DNA of 64,000 nucleotides. It comes from Ophioderma brevispina. Lineage: Eukaryota; Echinodermata; Ophiuroidea; Amphilepidida; Ophiodermatidae. Below the pieces are notes generated by a model. That model worked only from the letters and a program-made list of their open reading frames with translations, searched no databases and was not told where the DNA came from. A program made the translations under genes and the position numbers. Of the stretch, positions 12,155 to 23,200 are shown piece by piece (position 1 is the stretch's first letter; each line of letters begins with the position of its first letter). The stretch is taken from NCBI GenBank assembly GCA_023653785.1, contig JAMKCH010044239.1:1-64000 (forward strand), given 5' to 3'.

Positions 12155-12696
12155 GTATCTTCAGCATTCCACGTGAGCCGTGCTCTCTTTTAGTTCTCAT
12201 GATATGGCAATTCTATTGGATCGCACGATGGATCCATCATCCACTCGTCTACCGCTACTGCACAAAAACCCACCCATACCTGGAAAGTACTACACCATTC
12301 GGCCCAGTCACGCCCTCCACCGTGGATGGCCCAGAGTGTGCAATCAATCTATCCTTAATATTCCCACTTCATCAGGTGGGTATCTTCTCTGTTTTGTTTG
12401 GTAACATCTGGACGTCAGAATACCCGATGGGGACTATCGTGTTCCCTATCCTTTGAAACCATTTATCAACGGATGGCGCACCAACGGATCACCCGTGTTT
12501 TACAACTATATAAACTATGGGACAATATCACGCTTTCGGATCGTATTGGTGGTTCTTTCCCGTACTCCTCCGTGTTTGAAGGAAATATTTGATAGACGAG
12601 TCAATGCAGTAATCATTAAAAACAGAAAAGAAGATGACACCGTTGATAAAGATCGTCGACTTCAGTAATGGTGTTCACATCACAAGGCAACGTGAT
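12155..12696 (+). pseudogene. SC5D last-exon pseudogene (segmental duplicate)
   Basis: This is a decayed copy of the terminal coding exon of the sterol C5-desaturase gene at 34.9-46.3 kb. Shared residues in shifting frames include HPLVYRY, IFPLHQ, NIW, a nucleotide-identical GGGGACTATCGTGTTCCCTATCC tract (12430-12452 region), [13 protein letters not shown] and SVFEG. Frameshifts break it several times, and catalytic histidines are lost: the first box reads ARWIH where the intact gene has HRWLH, and the second reads TKTHP. It begins behind a CAG acceptor preceded by sequence matching the parent intron, so it arose by DNA duplication and not from a spliced mRNA. No copies of exons 1 or 2 were found upstream. 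Homology continues past the stop into the 3' flank to about 12790. Confidence 0.9.
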
Positions 12697-13075
12697 GAAG
12701 AATGTGAAAATCGAAAGCCTTATTATACCAATATACATACATGTAACTAATCTGACTATAATCTATAATCTATGATCATCTTCATCAATATACGATTGGA
12801 CAGAGAGACTATAGACATAAAGAAAGACGTTTACGTGAAAGTAATTAATGCTTTTTGAGAAGGGATACGAATACTGGTGAGTACATCCCGGGAGTACATA
12901 GGATGGGGATAACGATGCAGTTACGGTAGGACAACTGGTCAAACAAATATGGTGAAAAATCATAGCGAGGGAGGGGAAAAGTAAAGAGCAGAAACAGTAG
13001 GCTACTACTTATCAAGATGCGCAGAAAAAAGGTTGACATCGCGCTTCTTTCTGAGGAAAAAGAAAAATCACTCCT

Positions 13076-13250
13076 ATCTATCTAGCGGTCACAGCAGAGA
13101 TGCTGTTCCCCATGAGCGCCCAATGTGGATGTCAGACGGATTCCTGCCGGATGTCTCGAGCAATCGCAATCAATGTAGTTAAAGGGTCGACGACCCCTGT
13201 TTGGGACATGGTAACCAATAATGACACTGCGTTTGGAAATAGCTAATGCC
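13076..13250 (-). mobile_element. Non-LTR retrotransposon C-terminal fragment
   Basis: The plus-strand text (TATCTAGCGG, GAGATGCTGTTC, GGATGTCTCGAGCA, CAATGTAGTTAAAGGG, CGAC.CCTGTTTG) matches 29840-30000 and 31780-31945, where it is the C-terminal tail of a minus-strand reverse-transcriptase element. In minus-strand translation the shared peptide is PFNYID. It is a third, short copy of that family's 3' end. Confidence 0.6.
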
Positions 13251-13524
13251 GTACACATAATAGAATAATTCATGTCCATTTGTACACTAACAAAATGTGT
13301 AACATTAATCAAGATGAGCTTTGCTCCTGGGTAATTGTTATAGTCGTTGCACCCTTTTTAAACCCCGACTTCAGCTGTTGGAATGTGATTGTCAATGGCA
13401 ACTGATCATTTAGGAAAACTCAAAAGAATACTAACAAAATATGGAAAAATAAATATCACATGTTGTGCACTATTTTAATTATTCTGGTGGATTTATTCAA
13501 TAATTTAGATTGACACCATTTGTT

Positions 13525-13690
13525 AAAAGATTCAAGATTCAACTTCAATTTATTCAGCATAACATATCAATTGGAAACTGTACTAAGATGAATAGGTGAG
13601 GGATATGATATGCTAGGACAGTAATGGACCAACCCGATAGGGCTCATGGTTATTGCTGGCCCTGTAATACATAAAACCCTAATGTTTTTA
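13525..13690 (-). mobile_element. CR1-like 3'-tail fragment
   Basis: Read on the minus strand this gives GGGCCAGCAATAACCATGAG, GGTTGGTCCATTA, and ends in AATAAATTGAAGTTGAATC, resembling the 3' UTR and short-repeat tail (TTGAA-like) of CR1-group retrotransposons. No coding part is attached. Assignment is from the tail pattern only. Confidence 0.4.
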
Positions 13691-14935
13691 AAACCCTAAT
13701 GAGTATAACAAATGCCACATTCCATAGAACAGTATGCACGTACTTTTCTTCACTTGCTTACTGAAATATATGTCAATTGTCAAATTTGTTTACATCATAA
13801 GCCTGGCACGTATTATTTTAAATCAGCCTGTGGATGTCTGAGATATTTGCATTTGCAGTGATGTAAAAACCGTGACGAAATCGTCACGCTTTCGAGTAAA
13901 TCCGGTGAGTGCAATAAGGTCGATGCAAGACTGGCAATTGGCAAACATTCTCCATTAAACCACACTATTATGCCAAGTTTTGTCGACTGAAGAACCATTT
14001 CACGGGCCACTGACTCAAGGAAAGATAATTTGAGTTATCCTAATACATGGCAGCACACAGATATATCGCATGGCAGCTATTGCACTATGACCTGTTGCCA
14101 CTCACAGGACAAAAATCTGCATAATTATCATCAAATGTGTAATGCCAACCTTAAGGAATGAGCGCTGTTATAGCCTAACAGCATTACGATATTTTATTAG
14201 GCTGGGATGTTTGAATATTTAAAGTGAACCTATGTATTACCAGGAAATGGAGTTTGATAGTGACCATCCTCTTAACACTTTTTGATGTATAAGGTCTTGC
14301 GCACCACACCCATTGGGTGTTTGTTTGTGGGTGTGTGTGTAAGGCCGGGGGGGGGGGGCTCATGTTTACCGCCCCTCTGAAAACCACTTGGCCATTGGAT
14401 TTTTTTACCAAAACAGTTCATTGATAGGGTACTTCAATCCGACCACATAACAGGAAAAAAACGAAAATCGGTTGCAACGATTCTCAATGGCGGTGCAAAA
14501 ACCACTTTCCCAAAGGACTTTTTCAATAAAATTTGGCTCATAGTAGGAGAATATAAATACATTTACATTGCCGAAATAAAAATGGAAAAAGTGACTCCAG
14601 ACGTGAATAGCTCCATCAAAATGCTTATTTATAACATAAAAACGCCATGGCCGATTTTTTCCACCAATTTATTCGCAACTGATAATTAGGCAATTACATA
14701 GATTTTGTGAAAAAAATAGCGTTAAAACATGGGCGCGTGAAACAAAATGTTGGGTCCACGTGACCCCCCTTATACACTTAAGTGCTAACCAGAAATCACA
14801 GGGTGAATACTCAGAATTGCTGCCCTTATGGCGTCTTTGAAATTTTAACTAATTCGTCCCCAGTAGACAAGGATGAATGTTATTAATCTTTCCCTGGAGA
14901 TGGCCAGCGAACGCAAATGTTAAAAAAAAATCATG
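13691..14935. other. Intergenic DNA, no gene seen
   Basis: No gene is supported. A perfect 8-bp hairpin, CGTGACGA-AA-TCGTCACG, lies at 13871-13888 and a G12 run at about 14347-14358. The 65-residue minus-strand frame at 13813-14010 has no recognisable domain. Confidence 0.4.
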
Positions 14936-14939
14936 TGCG

Positions 14940-15020
14940 CCTGCCCGGACTCGAACCGGCAAAATCCGTATTACAAGCACGACGATCTTCCAATGAGTAA
15001 CAAAACCAGGGTCGGCAGGG
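14940..15020 (-). repeat. tRNA-like sequence (pseudo-tRNA or SINE head)
   Basis: On the minus strand there is a T-arm-like GCCGGTTCGAGTCCGGG, a CTTGTAA segment at the place of an anticodon loop (TGT), a D-arm-like ACTCATTGGAAGA, and CCTGCC / GGCAGG words at the two ends. The anticodon stem pairs poorly and the spacing is about 80 nt, so I treat it as a degenerate tRNA-derived sequence and not a working tRNA gene. Confidence 0.35.
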
Positions 15021-17140
15021 GAGCGGTAAGATATCATCTGTAGGTGTTAGGTCTGAAAGGTGCAATCGCGTTCCTAGCGGAAAGCGTCGGAAACGGTATA
15101 TTTACATGTACGATTTCTATTGTTTGAAATGTTAACTACTTAGTTCTCCATGTAAATGTGACTCGACCAAGATAGGACTTTTAGCAATGGGGCCCCTTAG
15201 CCTATGGAACTCTGTCTATTTCTATTCGGTACTCCAGGCCCATCCTTATCTATAAGAAAGCACTAAAATTTCACCTATTTCCAAAGAGTTGACACATAGG
15301 AATCACTTTTCCACTGTTGCGTTAAGGGTAACATTTACGCCTGTTAATATCTGCATAAATTCGATGGATGTCAACCAAAGTTCTAATCCCGAGTTGCAAC
15401 CTGGGATCCCTCATGGGCTGATGAGGTCAAAGAAAATATCCATAGGTCAAAGGTTAATGTAGGTCAATGTTGTACGATATCCTGAAAATTTTACAACTGA
15501 CCTTTAATTGAAAAAGTTGAAGTTTAACTTTGAACCATACTGATTTATGGTATACACGGAAACCCTCATTGTTTAAGAGGTCAAATTGTCACATATCAAG
15601 GTCAAAGGTTCTATGAGGCTTTTCATTCACAAACCGCTTGAGGGCCCCACGGCGATACTCGATATGGTTCACAGCCTAAATGCACGAGAAAAGTTGATTG
15701 CCAAACTTTAAAGTTGATCCTGGCGGGCATTTTGATATCACTTGTGGAAAAAAAATGTGGTTGCAGGTTTTTGTGCCCCAGCGTTACTGTGTTGTAAAAT
15801 CTTGTCCTGTTACAGATTAGAAATACCACAAACTATGAATTTCTTCCACAGTAGATCGGAAGTTGCACGTTATAGCCACTCATACCTATACAAGCCTGCC
15901 AAACGGTTCTAGATTAGAATACAAATCTCAAACCAGGTAAGTTGGGGGGGGGCTAGGCTGTGGATCAAGATTATTTATGCCTTTAGGGGAAAACAAAGGC
16001 CACATAAAGTTGGTGATGTTTCAATATAAATAGGCTGCATTTCACAGTTGGGCCAACCCAAATTAGAAATTTTTACATTTTATTTTTATGTAAAAAAAAT
16101 AAACAAAATCAAAAAACAAAAGGTTTTTAAGTGTAGCTCTTCAGATGGAGATAGCTTTGAAAAAAACTAGTACACAAGATGTGGATTTCGATTTTTAGGA
16201 AACATTGATTAGGTGAAATCTTTGTTGCTCCTTTAAAAGAATTATTAACTGGTGATTATTTTGAAAACAAGGACTCTTTTTCACCAACTTTGTCTTTTTA
16301 TGGTTTCCTTACACTGGCCAGCTTAATGGGGCGTAATTACATTATACCCTTCGAATACGGTGTATCATGGCACTTGATTCCATTGGCAGAATAAAGAACA
16401 TGATATTTAAAGTGGCAAAGGTACAGTCAAACTTTCCTCCGCAAGTACTGAGATCCCTTTATAGCTAAAAAACAAAAACTTTGCAAACAAAATTGAAGTA
16501 ACAATCCACAAACCGGAAAACGAAAAAAGATATGGGTCATTTGCGTAGCAGATAAGGGGCATTGGTAGCATAAAAAAAATGTTATTCTTAATGTTATTGT
16601 GAGTAGTGTTTACTGGACCTCTTCGTCTGTAATAAGCTTTGTATGACGTCACGTGTCTCAACTATGCAGTAATCACGCCCCGCAATCACATCGCTGCGGT
16701 TTGATTCGGTTTTTGATCTTGAACCGCCTTTATGACTTAATACGGTTAGATGGAACAAACGAAATGTTCGAGTATTTCATGGTCTTTAGTAAAGGTGATA
16801 CCTGCTATAAATTGTCAATTTACTAGTGGGACACCTGAATCGATATCATTTGAAAGTCGACGTCCGTGTAGCAGGAGTATAACTGATAAAGTTTGTATGT
16901 GTTAATTTTCTGATAAAAATATTGTTGTGTGTATACAAGAGCTAGAGGGTAGTACCTTTTTATGGTTCTCGGACATCACCGTTTTTTTTGTCTTTGTACT
17001 TTATGTAAAATAATGTCAAAAATACTTATGTGTTACACCTATTTGATATCATTTTCTTTTAAAAAAAGACAAATTTTGTATTTTTGTTATTTCAGAGTTC
17101 CTTAGACTATAACAAGAAATATTAATCACTAAAACACCAA
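15021..17140. other. Intergenic DNA, no gene seen
   Basis: No gene or named repeat is supported. A cluster of AGGTCA half-sites at 15424-15611 is listed separately. The sequence becomes T- and C-biased shortly before the pyrimidine block that follows. Confidence 0.4.
15424..15611. promoter_or_regulatory. Cluster of AGGTCA half-sites, two DR1-like
   Basis: AGGTCA occurs at 15424, 15444, 15461, 15578 and 15599 on the plus strand, and TGACCT at 15498. Two are arranged as direct repeats with a one-base spacer, AGGTCA-A-AGGTTA (15444-15456) and AGGTCA-A-AGGTTC (15599-15611), the layout bound by RXR, HNF4 and COUP-TF type nuclear receptors. No adjacent gene or promoter is identified, so function is only a possibility. 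The same words could come from a repeat family. Confidence 0.3.
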
Positions 17141-17141
17141 A

Positions 17142-17212
17142 ATGTCATGTCCTGGGGATTTTTCTGGACCTTCCCCTCTGTTCTTTCCTCTTTTTTTTTT
17201 TTATTTTTCTTT

Positions 17213-17257
<45 letters not shown>

Positions 17258-20200
17258 TGTTCATACTTTTTTTTTTTTTTTCTTTTTCCCCCCCCGCTTT
17301 TCCCCCCCCTCCCCCCCCCCCCCCATCTTCTTTTTTTTTTTTTTTTTTTTTGCTTTCAAACGGTCTTTTCAACCTGCTTCAAACACTACAGACCATAATT
17401 TTCTTCTTTACCAGGTTTCTCACTAGGGAGTTTTGTGGGTAATTGGACTGTAGAGTATCTTGCAGAACGCATGTTATTTCAAACTTTGGTATGTCATTTC
17501 GCACCACAATCCCCATTGCAGAACTTACGTAGGTTGTTCATCAAACGCCTCCATAGTGGGCCCTTCTATTTTCATCCATTTACATGATACGATTAGTCTC
17601 CACTTCTTTTACACTCCCACAACTCTTGTTCGAGCTCACCATTTTCCCTCCCCCTGCGACTCCTGAACTTCCGTTCTGTTTTAGAACCATAACAGTTCCC
17701 TCACACACTCCTGCTTTGTCCTCTTGGCCTTTGCCCTCGGCCCGGGGTACCCTCCCGGGCATTTTTGTCCCGTTTCCCCCGGGTTCCACAGTGTAGGGCC
17801 TCTGTTGGTTTACTGCCTCTGCCCCCGATGTGCCCTATCATCTTCACCCTTTTGTTTTTGCCGCCGGCCCCACCCTCGGCTACGGTCCTATTGGGTGTAC
17901 CCATTTATCTTGCTGCGCTGATTCCCACCTTACCGTCTGGGCTTGTTACCACCCGGCCTCTCCCTTTCATGCGCATCCGCTCCCGCTCTCTCCCGGATTC
18001 GATATCTCCCACAACTGTCCGTGTGCACCGTTGCTTGGCCTACAGTCAAGTCCTGTTGCCTAGGAATATTTTATTTTTGACCCTTCCGTGCCGACTCTTT
18101 GCCCAGGTCTCTACGCCGCCACCCGGAGTCGATGGTTTCTTGAATAATTGTTGCTCCGCTCTATGCTTTTTCGAGACTCATAACCCGCAATCCAAAAACT
18201 CACGTGTAAATCCACCTCACCACGAACGAACTCGAATGTTCAGTTCATAACCCCGAGATTTTTTCACCCCGCGTTTGTTTATTAACCGACTGATTCTATA
18301 TGAGTCAAGGCTCGCTTCACTCTGTTTTTGCCCCTTTGCCTGAACAAAGGTCATTCACTTATAGTTAGCACTTGCATTGAACATACCCATTCGGGCGCGC
18401 TTTTTGGTTGTCTCTTATGGAGGCTATTCCAGATGCCCGTGGTTACTAACAAAACAACAAAGGTTGGCCGTTTGCGTAAGGGCAGCCATGTTGGTGGCGG
18501 GCTTTATTTTTTACTGAATATACCCAAGGTCAAGCATCTTTTACCATTTTAATGCAATTGTTAATGCAAAGAAAGCCTACCTTTTTCTCCCCCCCCCTTG
18601 TTTTGGGTGGGGCTAGCAGCTTTTTTTTTGCATTTCGTTAGGCCTTGTTTAGGTTTGTTTTGTTTTTGACACTTTTACCATCCCTTAGTGTTTTTTGCTT
18701 TTTGCCCATTTCTGGTTTTCTCCCCCCGCCTTTGTACCCACAGGTTTCGGGAAGAGCAGCTGGTTCTTCTTTTATTTCCCCCCCTTACCGTTTGTGTGGA
18801 CTTATACTTTTTTCTGTGTTTGTTGCTGCTTGGTTCCCGGTGCCGTCCAAGCTATCTGTCTTATTTGCCTGCTCCGACAGATTACCCCGATTCATTGAGT
18901 TGAGATACACGGGCCCATCTTGCCCATGTTGCTCCCTTACTTGCATACCGGCTTGCTCCACTGAAATTACCGCCCTAGTCTTTGCTGTTCTTATGATGAC
19001 TGTACCGCCCCACTGTCTATTTCCTTATTAGTGCGGGCCCTTGAGATGATGCCCATTCATTCCTTTGGACGCACATGGTAACATTTCGACTTGCCCCTCT
19101 CCTCCAGTCCTTGACTGCTCATTATCTCCTGCCATGTTCTGGTGTGTCATTCTGTTGATTATCCCCCTCCCGATACCTCCCCCCGTATGATAGACCTTTC
19201 CATGTTGTACCACCTGTCGTCTGCCATGGCAGGGAATACCATTTAGGCCAAACAGGGGCCCAGCGTCCGGTAATCCCCTCCCGCCCCACCATCCCCCGTC
19301 GGACAATTCCCAGAGTACTGAAGGCTACCTCTCTATAGTTATACCCCCACTACTCCTCATGATGGTAGTCAACCGGATAAGGTTGTGGTTCTTGATATAA
19401 CTCCATGTGCCATACAATGAGCTCCCTCCTATCGCCTGTTCCTCCTCATGGTTTCAATGACTTCCCTCCAACTGGGACCTGTTTTGCCCGTTCCTCTGTC
19501 CAGCTCCCGTGTTCCCTTATACGGTCGGGGCCCAGTAGATTGCACTCCTTTGGATGCATACTGTTGTTTGTTCCCTTCATAACGATAATCATCCAATTTT
19601 CTCGCCCTCTTCCCAGTATGAATGCAGTTCCGTCGCTGTCTAATCTTTTCGCCATGGTTGGCAGTTGGTTGGCGCATGCTTGCCCTCACCCCTTCCCCCC
19701 GGTGACGTTTCTCATGTGTATGACTATGTGGTTACAAGCTTAGGGTTTTTTTTTGCAACTCCGTTGGTCCCGGAGTGTTCGTCTGCAGTGTGTTTCGTAA
19801 TTTCTTCTCCCCGTCTTTTCTGCCGTTTCCAATACTTTGTCCATATACATTTTATGGGTCCTTACCACCAGGCAGGCTTCCATCCCGATCCGTCAGGTAA
19901 TTCCCCTCTGCCAGTCTATTATTGTTCTGATTGATCTTTCTGGCCTCCGTTTTAACTTGTTGCTAACTTCCCGCGATATTTCGGTACGTCTTGGTATCGG
20001 CCTCCCACTGCTCTTTTTTCCCCGCCAGATTTTCTATCTCTACTCACACAAGCTATGTTGTTTGTCCTCTCGCTACCTCTTGCCATCTCATACATTCCCC
20101 CCTATGTTCCCCTGCTTTTGCTTGTTTTCTGCGGTGTTCCCATAATCACTCATCCTAGTTGTTTACTCGCTGCGTGACAGCTTGTTTGCTTCACCCATTT

Positions 20201-23200
20201 GCCCCCTTTTGTCCTTCCTATGACTTATTTCCTTTTTCCCCCCGAGCCGCGCGTCTGTCGTTTATTTCCCGATTGTTTGTATCGTTGCCTATGCTCCCTC
20301 TAGCATCGTTGCGACCTTTTTGGTAATTGTATGGACCTCATCTACTCTCCTCATAACGGGACCTAAGATTGCTTTTCTGGCTGGTCCATCACGTTACCTT
20401 CTTATTGTCAGCTGTACTGCCTTGTATTTGTCTCCTCCACTTCATGAGATTTTCCGCTTACCATGACATCGTTTGTTTTCTCCTTCTACTACTCTCCTCT
20501 CATCCATTCGTATTTTCACATTTATGCGGACGACCTTCCTGTTGCTCGTCTCAACGGCCTTGCTTAGGTTCTCGTCCACTTTTACCCAATTGGAGTTGCA
20601 TTTTTATCCGTAGAATTCTTATCCTTTATCGATCCCCTCGATCATGCCGATGTTAGTGGGTTCGCCGCTTTGGCCGTTCCCCCGACATTGTTTCCTTAGC
20701 ATCTCACTTCTTCCCATAATGCGTACATCATATTGTCCCACCCCCCGCATTTCAAGGATTTTTTTTAACCCCCTCGGCCCCATATAGTTGATTATCTCAC
20801 CTCGGGCTATCGGAGAATCTATGAGTAAATTTATTTTGTTTTTTTCTCTTACATGGGACTCCACTTTACCCCGTTTTAGCTCCTTGAGGAACAACTCCGG
20901 ATTAATGTAGTGATACGTTAATATTCCGTTAGTGGCCATTTTTTTTCCCCCTCATTTCCCCCCTGCCAACAATTCCCTGCTATCTTTACTCACACAGTTG
21001 CTCCTATCATCATGCTTCCTCCGGTTTTATTTTATTGATCTGCTCAATGTCGCCTACTGCGACGATATCGTGTTCACTAGGTTTCACCCCACACTGTGTT
21101 TGGACCGGAATGCCGCTCCTCCAATATTCGGTGTGCTTGTGTCCAACATTGATTTCTCCGTGCCACCATACGCGCGGTCCGCTCGTTTACATTAGACTAA
21201 TCATGACACTCATTTGCTATTGTCTCGTGTCTTCTGTACTAGTTTTCCTCGCAGTCTACGCAACTGCGTTGGTTTTTTGGTTGGGTTGGCTGAGCCACCC
21301 ACGTCTTTAGCTGTTTCTCGTTTTCCCCCCAACCGTTGATCTTCATTTGTTCTTGTGGCTTGTCGCCCTTGCTTATTCAATTTCTCTTTTGTTGGCTACC
21401 GTAATCAGACGTTCATCTGCACTTAACTCTGTAGACACTTTCTCTTATTTCCTTCCGCGGCCAGTCTTTCAACGACCCTCTTAGGTTGTTTGTCGTCTTT
21501 TGATTAAACTTTCCCCCCCGCCTCCAGTTGTACTCCATTGCGATAGGGGGTTCTTTCGTCATCGAATTCTTTTCCCCTTTCTTTTTAATGGTCTCCGTCA
21601 TCCTACCCCCGCTTTCCCGTTTTGTTATCCAATGGATTTTTTGTAAATCGTCGTTCCCCTTTCCCCTGTCGTCTATGTCCCCCCTTCTTCTATAAACGTG
21701 TATCCTTGGTGTGGCGATTGTTACCTTCCCCATCAGTTAGTTCGTTTATAACCGTAACCTTATCCCGGTTCCTTCCTTCTTGTATTAACTGTTACACTGT
21801 CGGCCGATGTGTCTCTCCCGTACTCTCGTTATCCCTTGCCGCCGACCACCCTTCTGTTATGGTCGATTATCATTGTCTCCTCCCAGAAAGCCCCTGTGTC
21901 CGTACTCTGTGGTTTGGTCATCGTGGTCTTTTGTTTGTATCTCATGCATGTGCGTCGTTATTTTCCCCGTATTCGGGTCCTTGGTTAAGGTAATCGTGAG
22001 TTGGTCTATGGGCTATCCCCCTTTAACAGGTTTACTATTCCCGTCTCCCTAGTGCTATCAGGTCATTTTGTTTTCTTCGGCAATTTCTTCTAGCATTGGG
22101 CTGATATCATCAATCACCGTGGTCACTCGTTGTGCCGCTTCTCTCCCACCAACCCACCATTCTCGCTATGTGGTTGCTCTCTTCCCTGATAACACCCTCT
22201 TTTCGCGTTCCTTCGGTCCTCCTTCTTGTAACTCCCTTCTACCTCCTGCTCTACCACAGTGTTCCCCTCACGTCCCTGTCTTTGTGTTGCCCGGGAATCA
22301 TTCCTACGCCTGTTATGGCCCCCCTGTTTTCTTACAAACGCTCTCACACCGATCCCCATTGCTTGTGTGTCAAGTCAGGCTGATCCCCCCCGGCTATAGA
22401 TCATCCATGAGCTCGCTGCGTTCGTGCCCCTCCCCCCGGCTTGCGCGCTTGCTTGGTTCCCTCGGTTGTGTTTTGTGCCGCGGCCGCCCGCCGGCCTCGA
22501 TGTTCCCCCTCCGGCGCCCGCTTGCTTTTCCCTCTTCCTCTACGCCCGCCTTCTCGCCACATTGTGATTGATATGCCTACCCACCGAGAGTGCTCCTATA
22601 AATTTCCATCCCCCTTGTTTTTCCCCCCTATTTTGGTTCTGTTGTTTGTTTTGTATCTTCCCTGCTACCATTGGCTGCTCACCGGCCCTCACTTTGTTCT
22701 GCCCTTTCCCTTTCCATCTTTACCCCCACTTTGTCCTTTGTCCCGTCTCTTGCCGGCGTTACCATTTCATCCCCCTGGGTGGTTTTGTGCCTTGGGCCAT
22801 TCTCCCCTTCGAGTGCTACCGCTATTCCGTCTTCCGCTCTCCTGCCTCCGGTTCTGCTCGGCTTTGTCCATACTTGATACACCAAACTTCTTGAGGATGT
22901 CTGGCATTTCAGCTCTCCTTGGCGTCCACTTGCCTGACCTACTCCCACACACGCCCTCTCGGCATCATAGGCCTCGTCCTATTCCATCCCCTTGCACCTA
23001 TCTGCTTATTCGTTGCCGAACTTCCGGGTTCTCCTTTTTCCTCTTCTCCCTTTCTTTTCGCCCTTTGAGTGCCCCCTGCCTAGGGTTGACGATGGCGCCC
23101 CCCCATCCCCCCCCTCTTGCTCTGGGTGACGTCCCTGCTCGTCTCTTTCTACCTTATGTCGTACTTTTTGTGTATGTGTGCTTGTCAGACCTGTGTGGCA

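Noticed and set aside
14940..15020. A functional threonine-type tRNA gene
   Set aside because: The anticodon stem and acceptor stem do not pair properly; more likely a SINE head or pseudo-tRNA.
17142..17442. Poly-phenylalanine and poly-lysine frames on the two strands
   Set aside because: Translations of T and C homopolymer tracts.
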